A stretch of 64,000 nucleotides of DNA, from NCBI RefSeq assembly GCF_014349105.1, contig NZ_JACSJI010000001.1, positions 1 to 64,000 on the forward strand, written 5' to 3'. This DNA is from Caulobacter sp. 17J80-11 (GTDB taxonomy: Bacteria > Pseudomonadota > Alphaproteobacteria > Caulobacterales > Caulobacteraceae). Below, piece after piece: positions 50,984-60,290 of the stretch. A program made the position numbers and the translations under genes. The notes under the pieces were generated by a model, which saw nothing but the letters and a program-made list of their open reading frames with translations, made no database searches and was not told where the DNA came from. Each line of letters begins with the position of its first letter. The first letter of the stretch is position 1.

Positions 50984-51787
50984 TCAGGCGCCGGAGAGGG
51001 CCAGCTCGACGCGCGAGGCCTGGGCCAGCACCTTGCCGGTGGCCGGGGCCTTGGCCGCATCCTCCGGAGCGGTCGCCGACGGCCACAGCTTGACCAGGCC
51101 GGCGATCTCGTCGCGGGCCGAAGCCAGCTTCGGATCGGCGTCGACCACGGCCTTGGCGGCCAGGGCCGCGCCGTAGGCGTGCTGGTACTCGACCGGGTCG
51201 ACGGCGCCGTCGACGATCGCGTGCTGGTACAGGCCCGAGGCGATTGTGGTCATGCCCCTGGCGACCGCGGCCTGGTCGCCGCCGGCCTTCTTCGAGGCGG
51301 CGTCGAGGGTGGCGATGGCCTTCTTGATGGCGGCGGGATCGCCACTCTGGGCGGCGGCGCGCAGGGCCGCCTCGTCCACGCCGGCCGCCTTCAGCTCGGC
51401 CGCTGCGGGGTCGTAGGCTTCCAGCAGGCCCTGGCCGATCAGGGCGGCGGCGGCCTCCTGGCCCTCCGCCGGCGCGGCGGCCTGGGCGACGAGGAAGAAG
51501 CCCTTCACCTGGGCCAGACGCAGGGCGGTGCGGCTGGCGGCCGGGATGGCGGCGTAGGCGTCGCTGGCGCCCGCTTCGCCGCTCTCGCCGGCGGCCGAGG
51601 CGACGGCGGCGCCGCCTTCACCTTCGCCCTCGCCGCCTTCGCCGACGGCGGCCGTGTTGGCGGCGCCCGGCGCGGTCTCGGCGGCTTTGTCGCCGGCCTC
51701 GCCCGAGCAGCCCGCCAGCGCGCCGGCGCCCAGCACCAGGGCGGCGCCCATCGAGGTCCAAACGCGGGGGCGGAAGGTCGTGCTCAT
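50984..51787 (-). CDS. alanine-rich lipoprotein, last of four
   Basis: 267 residues. The lipoprotein signal ends in GALAGC. An acidic Gly/Glu/Ala linker (~50-85) leads to a helical domain with KGFFLVAQAA, YDPAAAELKAAGVDE, a KAIATLDAASKKAGG segment and DGAVDPVEYQHAYGAALAAKAVV. No known family is evident. GGAGA lies eight bases before the ATG. It is 130 bp behind the preceding lipoprotein gene and shares its strand and style. Confidence 0.75.
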   Translation of the reverse strand: MSTTFRPRVWTSMGAALVLGAGALAGCSGEAGDKAAETAPGAANTAAVGEGGEGEGEGGAAVASAAGESGEAGASDAYAAIPAASRTALRLAQVKGFFLVAQAAAPAEGQEAAAALIGQGLLEAYDPAAAELKAAGVDEAALRAAAQSGDPAAIKKAIATLDAASKKAGGDQAAVARGMTTIASGLYQHAIVDGAVDPVEYQHAYGAALAAKAVVDADPKLASARDEIAGLVKLWPSATAPEDAAKAPATGKVLAQASRVELALSGA

Positions 51788-51917
51788 GTCGCCGGTCTCC
51801 TGAAGCGTGCGGCGGGACAATAGCGGCGGTGATTGCGGTTGCAAGTCGTTCGCATCGCGCGCGCGAAAAAGGCCGGCCGTCGGGAACGACGGCCGGCCGG
51901 ACGCACGGTTCACACTT

Positions 51918-52238
51918 TCAGGACCTGGGCGCGGCGGCGGAGGCCGCCTCGTCTTCCCGCAGTTCCTGTTTGGCCTGGCTGTGGCCTTCCTTGACGCCTT
52001 CCTTGACGCCCTCGGCCACGGCGGTGGCGCCGGCGGCCACTTGCGCCGCCGCGTCCTTCGCCGCCGCCTTCACCTGCGCCTCATCGATCGCGGAGGACGA
52101 GCCTTCGGTCTGGACCGTCTGTCCGTCGGTCCGGACCTGCGCCGGCTCGGCTTCCCGCTTTTTCTCGCAGGCGGCCAGGGCGCCCGCGCCCAACGCCAGG
52201 GCGGCGGCGAGCGCGAGCGCGGAGGACGCAGTCCGCAT
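51918..52238 (-). CDS. small lipoprotein, third of four
   Basis: 106 residues with a lipobox GALAACEKK. The mature part is an Ala/Glu/Lys-rich helix (EAQVKAAAKDAAAQVAAGAT, then VKEGVKEGHSQAKQEL), probably a long amphipathic or coiled-coil rod. The ATG shares one base with the preceding stop (TGATG), so translation is coupled. Unknown role; the repeated AA-x-V pattern recalls late-embryogenesis-like or apolipophorin-like helices in other envelope proteins. Confidence 0.75.
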   Translation of the reverse strand: MRTASSALALAAALALGAGALAACEKKREAEPAQVRTDGQTVQTEGSSSAIDEAQVKAAAKDAAAQVAAGATAVAEGVKEGVKEGHSQAKQELREDEAASAAAPRS

Positions 52239-52525
52239 CAGTGGGCCGGGGCGGCCGGCGTGGCGCCGTTCGCCGGCGGCGGGGTGGTCGTGGTGGTCGT
52301 GGTGGTGGCCGGCGGCGCGGCCGGAGTGGTGGCGCTGGCGTCGGCGGCGGCCTGGGCGGCGGCGGCTTCCAGCTGCTGGTCGCTCACCTGCGAGGTGGGC
52401 GCGCTGGTCGACACTTCGGCTTCCGAGGTGCCGGTCTCGGCCTTTTCCTTGCGTTCGCCGCAGGCGGCCAGGCCGCCGGCCAGCGCCAGTGCGGCGCCGA
52501 GGGTGAGGACGTTCTTGAAGGTCAT
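52238..52525 (-). CDS. small lipoprotein with threonine run, second of four
   Basis: 95 residues. The signal ends in GGLAACGER. The mature part has a Ser/Thr/Glu segment, an alanine-rich helix and a run of eight threonines inside a proline-rich tail, which is a likely slippage-prone tract. Coupled by TGATG to the next gene. Function unknown. Confidence 0.75.
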   Translation of the reverse strand: MTFKNVLTLGAALALAGGLAACGERKEKAETGTSEAEVSTSAPTSQVSDQQLEAAAAQAAADASATTPAAPPATTTTTTTTPPPANGATPAAPAH

Positions 52526-52549
52526 GACGATCTCCGGGTCAGGGTTGGA

Positions 52550-52885
52550 TCAGCGGTTGGTGGAATCGGTGGTGGACTTGGCTTCCGCGGCGTTCTCGCG
52601 GGCCTTCTCGGCGCTTTCCGAGAGGTCCTGCTTGGCCTCGGCGGCGCCTTGCCTCACTTCGGCGGCGGCGTTGGCGCCGGCGTTCTCGATCTGCTGGCCG
52701 GCCTGGGCCGCCTGCGATTGGACGTTGGCGTTGGCGGCCTCGGCGCGGGCCGCGGCGGCGTCGGCCTGGGCGGCGTCGACCTGGGCCTGCGAGGCGGGGG
52801 GCGTTTCCTGGCGCTGGCAGGCGGCCAGGGCGCCGGTCGTCAGCAGCAAGGCGGCGGCCACGGGCGTCACGGAGATCTTCAGCAT
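52550..52885 (-). CDS. small lipoprotein, first of four
   Basis: 111 residues with lipobox GALAACQRQ. The mature part is an almost uninterrupted Ala/Gln/Glu/Lys helix (QAQVDAAQADAAAARAEAAN), strongly coiled-coil-like. It leads a string of four lipoprotein genes running to 50984, with gaps of 24, -1 and 130 bp. The four share signal style and composition more than sequence; they may brace or link the outer membrane, as Lpp-like rods do. Confidence 0.75.
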   Translation of the reverse strand: MLKISVTPVAAALLLTTGALAACQRQETPPASQAQVDAAQADAAAARAEAANANVQSQAAQAGQQIENAGANAAAEVRQGAAEAKQDLSESAEKARENAAEAKSTTDSTNR

Positions 52886-52977
52886 GGGGGACGGCTCCTG
52901 TCGGGTCCGCGATCAAAACGCCGTGAGGCGGCACGGGTTGCAGCCGATCACACGAATTCGTGAGCCTTCCGTGAGTT

Positions 52978-53616
52978 TCAGAGAGGTTCCGGGCGCAGCG
53001 CCTTTTCCAGCTCGGTCTCCGGGGCCGGCGGGGTCGGTTCGGGCGCCGGCGCGGGCGGCGTCGGCGGCGCCGGAACGTCGAAGGTCTCGAATACGGTCGG
53101 GCGCGGCTTCAGGCTGAGCGGGCGCGGCGCGAAGGCGATCAGCGCCGCCATGATCCCGGCCCAGAGCGCGTAGCTGAAGCCGACCGCGACCGAGCCGGGC
53201 AGGGCGAAAACGAAGAACCAGAGGGTGGTCTTGATCGACCCCACGGTCTGGAAGAAGCCGGCCCCCGGCGGCGGCGCGAACGGGGCCACGATCAGCGCCA
53301 GCAGGACCTGCGCCCCGACCGAGAACACCGTCCCGTACACCAGGAAGCGGATCACCACCCCCAGGCGGGTGCGCGGCGTCTGTTCCCGCTGACGCTCGCG
53401 GGCCAGCAGGTACAGCGCCAGCGCCATGCCCACGGCCGCCTCGATCAGGGCGGTGAAACGCCAGTCGCTGACGAAGCCGCCGCCGCGGGCGGAGGGCGGG
53501 AAGATCAGCAGGGTGAGCACGACCCCCGGCCAGGCCACGCCGGCCGCCCAGGCGACCGGCACCCACAGCTTGGGATCCTCGCGCCAGTCGACGCGGGTGA
53601 GGCCGGGAATTTTCAC
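52978..53616 (-). CDS. four-helix membrane protein with proline-rich tail
   Basis: 212 residues, GTG start overlapping the hbd stop (GTGA). Four membrane helices (~18-40, ~55-75, ~85-110, ~120-160) and a cytoplasmic tail PAPPTPPAPAPEPTPPAPE. No recognised family. Coupled to hbd, so it belongs to that transcription unit, although its link with fatty-acid metabolism is unclear. Confidence 0.75.
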   Translation of the reverse strand: MKIPGLTRVDWREDPKLWVPVAWAAGVAWPGVVLTLLIFPPSARGGGFVSDWRFTALIEAAVGMALALYLLARERQREQTPRTRLGVVIRFLVYGTVFSVGAQVLLALIVAPFAPPPGAGFFQTVGSIKTTLWFFVFALPGSVAVGFSYALWAGIMAALIAFAPRPLSLKPRPTVFETFDVPAPPTPPAPAPEPTPPAPETELEKALRPEPL

Positions 53617-54491
53617 CGGGTCGGGACCGGCTTCTCGCCGCGGTAGTCGTAGAAGCCGCGGCCGGCCTTGCGGCCCAGCCAGCCCGCCTCGACGTACTTC
53701 ACCAGCAGCGGACAGGGGCGGTACTTGCTGTCCGAGAGGCCGTCGTAGAGCACGTTCATGATCGACAGAACCGTGTCGAGGCCGATGAAGTCGGCCAGCT
53801 CCAGCGGACCCATCGGGTGGTTGGCGCCCAGCCGCATGGCGGTGTCGATCGCCTCGACCGTGCCCACGCCCTCGTAGAGGGTGAAGATCGCCTCGTTGAT
53901 CATCGGGATCAGCACCCGATTGACGATGAAGGCGGGGAAGTCCTCCGCGTTGGCCGTGGTCTTGCCCAGCGACTGGGCGAAGGCGACGGCGGTCTCGTAG
54001 GTTTCGGCGTCGGTGGCGATGCCGCGGATGATCTCCACCAGCTTCATCAGCGGCACCGGGTTCATGAAATGAAGCCCGAGGAACTTGCCGGGGCGGTCGG
54101 TGGACGCGGCCAGGCGGGTGATGGAGATCGACGAGGTGTTGGAGGCCAGCAACGCGCTGGGCTTCAGGTACGGCGTCAGGCTGCGGAAGATCGCCTTCTT
54201 GGTCTCTTCGTCCTCGGTGGCGGCCTCGATCACCAGGTCGGCGTCGCGCAGGTCGTCGCCGGCCGGGGCCGGGCGGATGCGCTTCAGCGCGGCGTCCATG
54301 GCGGCCTGGTCGATGGCGCCCTTGGCGACCTGGCGGGCGAGGTTGCGCCGCACGGTTTCCAGGCCGGCCTCGACGCGCTCGAGCGCCACGTCGTTGAGCA
54401 GCACGTCGTAGCCGCCCAGCGCGCAGACGTGCGCGATCCCCGATCCCATCTGGCCGGCGCCGACCACGCCGACCGTCCTGATATCCGTCAT
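53613..54491 (-). CDS. hbd: 3-hydroxybutyryl-CoA dehydrogenase
   Basis: 292 residues. NAD-binding Rossmann motif VGVVGAGQMGSGIAHVCA (~6-23), then SNTSS with the HFMNP catalytic histidine segment (LGLHFMNPVPLMKLVE) and the C-terminal 3HCDH domain with NHPMGPLELADFIG. It interconverts acetoacetyl-CoA and 3-hydroxybutyryl-CoA. In many alphaproteobacteria it follows etfB-etfA; here it is 6 kb away, separated by a TonB receptor and a kinase. Starts at ATG 54491. Confidence 0.95.
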   Translation of the reverse strand: MTDIRTVGVVGAGQMGSGIAHVCALGGYDVLLNDVALERVEAGLETVRRNLARQVAKGAIDQAAMDAALKRIRPAPAGDDLRDADLVIEAATEDEETKKAIFRSLTPYLKPSALLASNTSSISITRLAASTDRPGKFLGLHFMNPVPLMKLVEIIRGIATDAETYETAVAFAQSLGKTTANAEDFPAFIVNRVLIPMINEAIFTLYEGVGTVEAIDTAMRLGANHPMGPLELADFIGLDTVLSIMNVLYDGLSDSKYRPCPLLVKYVEAGWLGRKAGRGFYDYRGEKPVPTR

Positions 54492-54825
54492 CAAGCCTAC
54501 GCCTCGAATTGTGCAGTGCGGTGGCAGCCCGCCGCCGCGCTGGCGGAACCTAGCACACCGACGGGTCCTGGCCATATCGGGCCGTGCGCGCCTGCATTGG
54601 TTGCGCCAAAGCAATTTCCCTCGAATTTTTCACCAACTTGGACTCGAATTTGGCGAAAGCGGGCGGTTTTCCGACCCTTTTTGGCGGTGTGTCGCAAATT
54701 TGTTGCCCTGGCGACACGCGCTCGCCCAATTGTTTGAAATCTAACATTTCAAGCTCCGCACTTCCCGCGCACCTCCCCTAAAGCACCGCCCATGGCGCGG
54801 CGGGGGCTGCGTAGGGAGAGTAAGA
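54492..54825 (+). promoter_or_regulatory. 334-bp divergent control region of hbd and the TonB receptor
   Basis: This gap holds no convincing gene. It contains a repeated CTCGAATTT pair about 20 bases apart (around 54622-54655), unusually AT-rich for the window, and a hairpin 54689-54695 with 54711-54717. These are candidate operator or promoter elements for the receptor. No Fur-box or riboswitch pattern is clear. Confidence 0.35.
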
Positions 54826-57801
54826 GTGAAGGTGTGGCGTAGCGCGCTGCTGTGTTCGGCGGCGCTTATGGTTACGGGCGGCGCGGGCGCCGCATGGGCC
54901 CAGAGCGAGGAAGCCCCGGCCCCGGCCAAGCAAACCGAAGCGACCGCCGGCGAAGCGGCGAGCGACCCCGCGGTGGAGGAGCTGATCGTCGTCGGCTCGC
55001 GCATCCGTCGCGACACGTTCAACTCGCCCTCGCCGATCCAGATCATGACCCGTGAAGAGACCACCCTGGCGGGCTACAGCTCGACCACGGCGGCCCTGCA
55101 GGGCACGGCGGTCACGGGCGGTTCGGCGCAGATCAACAACGCCTACGGCGGCTACGTCACCGACGGCGGTCCGGGCGCCAACACCATCGGCCTGCGCGGC
55201 CTGGGCGCCGGTCGCACCCTGGTGCTGATCGACGGTCGCCGGGTGGCCCCGGCCGGTTCGCGCGGCTCGGTCGGCTCGGCCGACCTGAACGTGCTGCCCA
55301 GCGCCATGATCGACCGCGTCGAGGTGCTGCGTGACGGCGCCTCGTCGGTCTACGGCTCGGACGCCATCGCCGGCGTGATCAACGTGATCACCCGCAAGCC
55401 GTTCGAAGGCGTGACGGTCGAAGGCCAGTACAACGCGCCGACCAACGGCGGCGGCGAGCAGACCCGCCTGTCGGTCACCGGCGGCCTCATGGGCGACCGC
55501 TGGAATCTGTCGGGCTCTCTGGAGTTCTACGAGCGGCAGGACCTGACCCTCGCCGACCGCGACTGGACCCGCTGCAACACCGATCACCGGATCAACCGCG
55601 CCACCGGCGGCGTGACCGACTTCATCGACCCGGCCACCGGCCGGCCGAAGTGCTATCCGATCACCGGCACCGGCTCGAACGGCGTGACGATCAACACGAT
55701 CGGCACCAGCAACATGGCCGGCGTCGGCGCGGCCGGCGCGCCGGGCAGCGTCACCCAGTTCAACCGCTGGCGGCCGAATTCGTCGGTGACCACCGGCCTC
55801 GTCGGCTGGGAAGGCGTGGGCGGCACCGGCGTCAACGTCAACGTCCGCGACACCTTCGAAGACGAGATGCTGGGCGAGTCGCTGATCTCGCCGGTCGAGG
55901 TGAAGACCGCCTACCTGAAGGGCGGCTACGACCTGCACGCGCTCGGCAACGCCGAAGTCTACGGCGAAGTGCTGATCAACCAGCGTGACTCCACGCAGGC
56001 CAGCTACCGCCAGCTGGCGCTCGACTACATGAAGGGCAGCCCGCTGATCCCGGCCGAACTGGCCGGCAGCACCGCCATGGGCCCGACCGAGATCAGCAAC
56101 GGCCAAGACGTCGGCGTGCGCGCCTTCATCGGCGCCGGCCTGGACCAGAGCTCGCAGTCGGTCACCTTCTGGAAGGGCACCGCCGGCATTCGCGGCGACC
56201 TGTTCCTGAACGACTGGCGTTACGACGTGGCGGTGACGCGTTCGCGTTCCGACGCCGACTACTCCATGATGTCGTTCCTGAAGGATCGCCTGTCGAAGTC
56301 GCTGGACGTGGTCGACATCGGCGGCGGGGTCTTCGCCTGCCGTGACGCGGACCCGGCCTGCGTGGCCGCTCCGGCTCTGACTCCGGCGGTGGTCGGCGGC
56401 GCTCTCCCGGCCGACTGGAAGAACTACGTCTTCCAGAACGTCGTGGGCAACACCCAGTACGACGAAACCGTGCTGTCGGCCGCGATCGACGGCCCGCTGT
56501 ACGAGCTGCCGGCCGGCACGGTCATGGGCGCCTTCGGCGTCGAGTACCGCAAGGCCGAGATCGACGACACCCCGTCGATCCACAGCCAGCAGGGCAACCT
56601 GCTGAACCTCACCTCGTCGGAGCCCACCCGCGGCGAAGACTCGGTGTGGGAAGTCTACGGCGAACTGGAAGTGCCGATCCTGCGCGACCTGCCGTTCGCC
56701 CACGACCTGACCCTCAACGTGTCGGGCCGCTACACGAACTACGACTCCTACGGCTCTGACTCGACCTACAAGGTCGGCGGGGTGTGGACGCCGATCCCGG
56801 CCGTGTCGCTGCGCGCCACCTACGGCACCTCGTTCCGCGCCCCGGCGCTGTTCGAGCAGTTCCAAGGGGCCACCAGCGGCTTCCTGGATCAGTCGTACGA
56901 CCCGTGCTCGGAATACGGCACCGAGGCCGCCCCGGACTCGTTCCTCTACGCGAACTGCCACGCTGAACTCGGCGACACCGATTTCAAGGCCACCTCCGGC
57001 GTCACCGTCCTGTCGGAAGGCGGCGCGGGCGCGGGCCTGGAAGCCGAGACCTCGAAGAACTTCACCGTCGGCCTGATCCTCCAGCCCGAGCTGCCGGACG
57101 CCTTCGGCGAGTTCGCCTTCGCGGTCGACTACTACAAGATCGAGATCAACAACGGCGTCAGCCGCGTCGGCGGAGCCGCGATCCTCGACCTCTGCTACAA
57201 CGACCCGGAGTTCCGCGCCGGCGGCGGCTGGTGCCGGTTCATCGAGGAGCGGGGCGAAGGCGCCAAGCTCGTCGTCCACGACCAGTACACCAACATCGCC
57301 ACGCAGAACGTCGAGGGTATCGACTACAACCTGCGTTGGGTGAAGGACATCGGTCCGGGCAGCCTGCGCCTGAACGCCCAGGTCACCCAGTACCTCGACC
57401 AGTCCAGCAAGCTGTTCGCCGACGACCCGATGGACGACGTCAACGGCACCATCGGCAACCCGGAATTCACCGGGACCTTCGATGCGACCTACGCCCTGGA
57501 CAAGGTCAAGTTCCGCTACGGCGTCGAGTGGATCGACGACATGCAGAGCTACGACTACTTCGGCCTGAACCGCGCGACGACGGCGTACGACTTCGACGTA
57601 CCGGACTATTGGACCCACAACGCGTCGGTCCAGTATTCGGCCGACGATTGGACCGCGACCGTGGGCATCCGCAACATCGGCGACAAGGAGCCGCCGATGA
57701 TCTCGTCGGGCGCCTACAGCCGGGTCGGCAACGCCCCGCTCTACAGCGGCTACGACTACGTGGGCCGGACGGTCTTCGTGAACGTCAGCAAGTCCTTCTG
57801 A
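54826..57801 (+). CDS. TonB-dependent outer-membrane receptor
   Basis: 991 residues. Signal peptide (~1-27, cut after AWA). A TonB-box-like EELIVVGSRI follows at ~52-61, then the plug domain (LRGLGAGRTLVLIDGRR, VEVLRDGASSVYGSDAIAGVINVIT) and a 22-strand barrel ending in the terminal phenylalanine after NVSKSF. It imports large ligands using TonB energy. The plug and a large barrel loop set resemble oligosaccharide or peptide receptors of Caulobacterales rather than siderophore ones, but the ligand is unknown. GTG start with AGGGAG seven bases upstream; two terminators follow. Confidence 0.95.
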   Translation: MKVWRSALLCSAALMVTGGAGAAWAQSEEAPAPAKQTEATAGEAASDPAVEELIVVGSRIRRDTFNSPSPIQIMTREETTLAGYSSTTAALQGTAVTGGSAQINNAYGGYVTDGGPGANTIGLRGLGAGRTLVLIDGRRVAPAGSRGSVGSADLNVLPSAMIDRVEVLRDGASSVYGSDAIAGVINVITRKPFEGVTVEGQYNAPTNGGGEQTRLSVTGGLMGDRWNLSGSLEFYERQDLTLADRDWTRCNTDHRINRATGGVTDFIDPATGRPKCYPITGTGSNGVTINTIGTSNMAGVGAAGAPGSVTQFNRWRPNSSVTTGLVGWEGVGGTGVNVNVRDTFEDEMLGESLISPVEVKTAYLKGGYDLHALGNAEVYGEVLINQRDSTQASYRQLALDYMKGSPLIPAELAGSTAMGPTEISNGQDVGVRAFIGAGLDQSSQSVTFWKGTAGIRGDLFLNDWRYDVAVTRSRSDADYSMMSFLKDRLSKSLDVVDIGGGVFACRDADPACVAAPALTPAVVGGALPADWKNYVFQNVVGNTQYDETVLSAAIDGPLYELPAGTVMGAFGVEYRKAEIDDTPSIHSQQGNLLNLTSSEPTRGEDSVWEVYGELEVPILRDLPFAHDLTLNVSGRYTNYDSYGSDSTYKVGGVWTPIPAVSLRATYGTSFRAPALFEQFQGATSGFLDQSYDPCSEYGTEAAPDSFLYANCHAELGDTDFKATSGVTVLSEGGAGAGLEAETSKNFTVGLILQPELPDAFGEFAFAVDYYKIEINNGVSRVGGAAILDLCYNDPEFRAGGGWCRFIEERGEGAKLVVHDQYTNIATQNVEGIDYNLRWVKDIGPGSLRLNAQVTQYLDQSSKLFADDPMDDVNGTIGNPEFTGTFDATYALDKVKFRYGVEWIDDMQSYDYFGLNRATTAYDFDVPDYWTHNASVQYSADDWTATVGIRNIGDKEPPMISSGAYSRVGNAPLYSGYDYVGRTVFVNVSKSF

Positions 57802-57828
57802 GCCCGACTGAAATCGGATCAGACCTGG

Positions 57829-57900
57829 CGGCGGGTTTCGGCCCGCCGTCCTTTTCGGAAAGAGCGGAGCGGCGGGTCGAAAGGCCCGCCGCTTTCGTTT
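57829..57900 (+). terminator. double terminator after the TonB receptor
   Basis: First stem 57829-57835 with 57842-57848, then TCCTTTTC. Second stem 57868-57876 with 57885-57893, then TTCGTTT. Two in series give tight isolation from the following kinase gene. Confidence 0.85.
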
Positions 57901-57969
57901 CTGCGGCCGACCTCGACTCCGTCGGGCGGCCCGCTCAATATCCGGCCGCAGCGCAAGGCCTGCACGCTT

Positions 57970-60228
57970 ATGCCCGGTCATCTGGGGGCGCACGCCCCGG
58001 TTTTCGTCCTGCTTTCGATCACGGTCGCCGTGCTGGGCGCCTGGACCGCGCTCGACCTGTTCCGGCGTCGCAGCGGCGCCGAGCGGGGGCGGGCGCGGCT
58101 GTGGCTGATCGGCTCGGCGGTGGCGTTGGGCCTGTCGATCTGGTCCATGCACTTCATCGCGACCCTGGGCTGGGATCCGGGCACGCCGGTCCGTTACCGC
58201 GTCGACCTGACAGCGCTGTCGTTGCTGCTCGCCATCGTGGCCGCGCTCGGCGGCTTCTACGCCCTCGTGCGGCTGCACCTGAGCCGCTGGGGCGTCGGGC
58301 TCGCGGCCCTGCTGATGGGCGGAGCGGTCTGCGGCATGCATTACATGGGCGTGGCCGCGGTGCAGGCGCCGCTGCGCCTGAGCCATGATCCGGTCATGGT
58401 GCTGGCCGCCTACGGCATCGCCGCCGGCGCCTCGGCCCTGGCCCTGAGGTCGCTCGGCCGGGAGGACGGATTCGGCCGGCAGGCCGCGGCCGCCCTGATC
58501 CTGGGGCTGGCGATCGCGGGCATGCACTTCACCGGCATGGCCGGCATGACCGCGACCCTGCTGCCCGGCGCCGCGCCCGGCGAGGGCGGCCTGGACCGGC
58601 TGGCCCTGGCGCTCGCGGTGGCCAGCGGCACGACCGTGCTGCTGGGCGCGGCGCTGGCCGCGGCGGTCGTGGACCGCAGCCGCAAGGCCGCCGCCGACCG
58701 CGAGGCGGAGAGCCTGCGCCGCAGCGAGCAGCAGCTGCGCGCCATCCTTGAACAGATGCCGTTCGGCGTGCTGGTGGCCGAAGCCCCGTCCGGCGCGATC
58801 CGCTACGGTAACGCCGAGGCGGCCCGGCTGATGGGCCATTCGGTGATCCGCGCCGCGACGCCCGCGGACTATGCGCAGTACGCCAGCCTGCACCCGGACG
58901 GCCGGGCGCTCACCGGCGAAGAGCACGCCCTGGCCCGGGCCGTGGCCGGCGAGCGCGTGGATCGCGAGCACCAGCTCTACCGGCGCGACGACGGCGAGGT
59001 CGTGAACCTGGAGGTCAGCGCCGCGCCGATCCGCGACGAGGCCGGGCAGGTCGTGCTGGGCGTCGTCACCTTCCAGGACGTCACCGCCGCCATGCAGGCG
59101 CAGACGGCGCTGGGCCGGGCGCAGCGGATGGAGGCGGTCGGCCAGCTGACCGGCGGCGTCGCCCACGACTTCAACAACCTGCTCACCGCGGTCATGGGGA
59201 GCGTGTCCATGGCCTTGAAGCGGGTCGACGACGAGGGGGTTCGCCGGCTGCTCGACAACGCGCTGCAAGGCGCCCAGCGCGGGGCCAAGCTCACCGCCCA
59301 GCTGCTGGCCTTCTCGCGTCGCCAGCGGCTGGAGACCCGTGCGGTCGACGTCAACGCCATGATCGAGGGCATGCGCGACCTCCTGACCAGCACGCTGGGC
59401 GGCGGCGTGCGCATCGAGATCGAGCTCAAGCCCGACCTGCCGCCGGCCAAGGCGGACCCGACCCAGCTGGAGCTGGCGGTGCTCAACCTGGCCATCAATG
59501 CGCGCGACGCCATGCCCGGCGGCGGCGTGCTCACCGTCTCGACCTCGACCCTGCAGGTGTCCGAGCAGGTCGACCCGCATGCGCCGGAGCCGGGCCGCTA
59601 CGTGGTGGTCTGCGTGCTCGACACCGGCACCGGCATGCCGGCCGAGGTGCTCGGCAAGGTGTTCGAGCCGTTCTTCACCACCAAGCCGGTGGGCAAGGGC
59701 TCGGGCCTGGGCCTCAGCCAGGTGCTGGGCCTGGCCAAGCAGATGGGCGGCGGGGTGCGGGTGGAGACCGCGGCCGGGCAGGGCGCCAAGGTCAGCATCT
59801 ACCTGCCCGAGGCCGAGGAGGCGCCGGCGCGGGATGAGACCGCGACGCCCGCCCCGTCGGCCTCGGTGGCGGGGCTCAGGATCCTGGTCGTCGACGACGA
59901 CGCCGATGTGCGCCGTTACGTGAACGCGCTTCTGACGGAGGCCGGCTGCGAAGTGTCGGCGGTGGACTGCGGGGCCGAGGCCCTGGCGCGCTTGCGCGAC
60001 GGGCCCGCGCCGGACGTGGTCTTGGTCGACTTCGCCATGCCGGACATGAACGGGCTGGAGACCGCCGAGGCGATCGAGACGGTCCGGCCCGGCACGCCGG
60101 TTCTGATCCTGACCGGCTACGCCGATCTGGAGGCCCTGCCGCCGGGGCTGGACCGGGGCCGGCTGCTGCAGAAGCCGTTCGAGGCCGAGGTGCTGCTGGC
60201 GCGGATCGGCGCTCTGGCGCGTCGCTGA
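57970..60228 (+). CDS. MHYT-domain hybrid histidine kinase
   Basis: 752 residues. The N-terminal ~235 residues are a seven-helix MHYT sensor with its three motifs intact (MHFIATLG, MHYMGVAA, MHFTGMAGM), thought to bind copper and sense gases or redox. A PAS domain follows (~255-370), then the kinase core with GGVAHDFNNLLTAVMG, phosphorylated His399, and GSGLGLSQVLG. A receiver domain ends it with Asp687 (VLVDFAMPDMNG). The HDFNN H-box is typical of hybrid kinases without a separate dedicated regulator. The gene sits alone between two terminators. Confidence 0.93.
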   Translation: MPGHLGAHAPVFVLLSITVAVLGAWTALDLFRRRSGAERGRARLWLIGSAVALGLSIWSMHFIATLGWDPGTPVRYRVDLTALSLLLAIVAALGGFYALVRLHLSRWGVGLAALLMGGAVCGMHYMGVAAVQAPLRLSHDPVMVLAAYGIAAGASALALRSLGREDGFGRQAAAALILGLAIAGMHFTGMAGMTATLLPGAAPGEGGLDRLALALAVASGTTVLLGAALAAAVVDRSRKAAADREAESLRRSEQQLRAILEQMPFGVLVAEAPSGAIRYGNAEAARLMGHSVIRAATPADYAQYASLHPDGRALTGEEHALARAVAGERVDREHQLYRRDDGEVVNLEVSAAPIRDEAGQVVLGVVTFQDVTAAMQAQTALGRAQRMEAVGQLTGGVAHDFNNLLTAVMGSVSMALKRVDDEGVRRLLDNALQGAQRGAKLTAQLLAFSRRQRLETRAVDVNAMIEGMRDLLTSTLGGGVRIEIELKPDLPPAKADPTQLELAVLNLAINARDAMPGGGVLTVSTSTLQVSEQVDPHAPEPGRYVVVCVLDTGTGMPAEVLGKVFEPFFTTKPVGKGSGLGLSQVLGLAKQMGGGVRVETAAGQGAKVSIYLPEAEEAPARDETATPAPSASVAGLRILVVDDDADVRRYVNALLTEAGCEVSAVDCGAEALARLRDGPAPDVVLVDFAMPDMNGLETAEAIETVRPGTPVLILTGYADLEALPPGLDRGRLLQKPFEAEVLLARIGALARR

Positions 60229-60265
60229 AACGAAATCAGCCGCGCGCCTGGCGGCGCGCGGCTGA
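60227..60265 (-). terminator. terminator of the etfBA operon
   Basis: A 13-bp perfect stem (60236-60248 with 60253-60265) and, on the minus strand, TTTCGTTTC. Strong end for etfA; the plus-strand kinase gene ends right at its edge. Confidence 0.9.
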
Positions 60266-60290
60266 TCGAAGGTCGGATCTGACCGACGGC

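Noticed and set aside
54689-54717. Hairpin before the TonB receptor as a riboswitch
   Set aside because: A single 7-bp stem with no conserved cobalamin, TPP or other aptamer core visible.
54778-59580. A minus-strand open frame of 1600 codons opposite the TonB receptor and the MHYT kinase
   Set aside because: It is rich in His, Arg, Gly, Asp and Gln, lacks third-position GC, and is explained by stop-poor antisense of GC-rich genes. The same holds for the ~950-codon frame opposite cyoAB.
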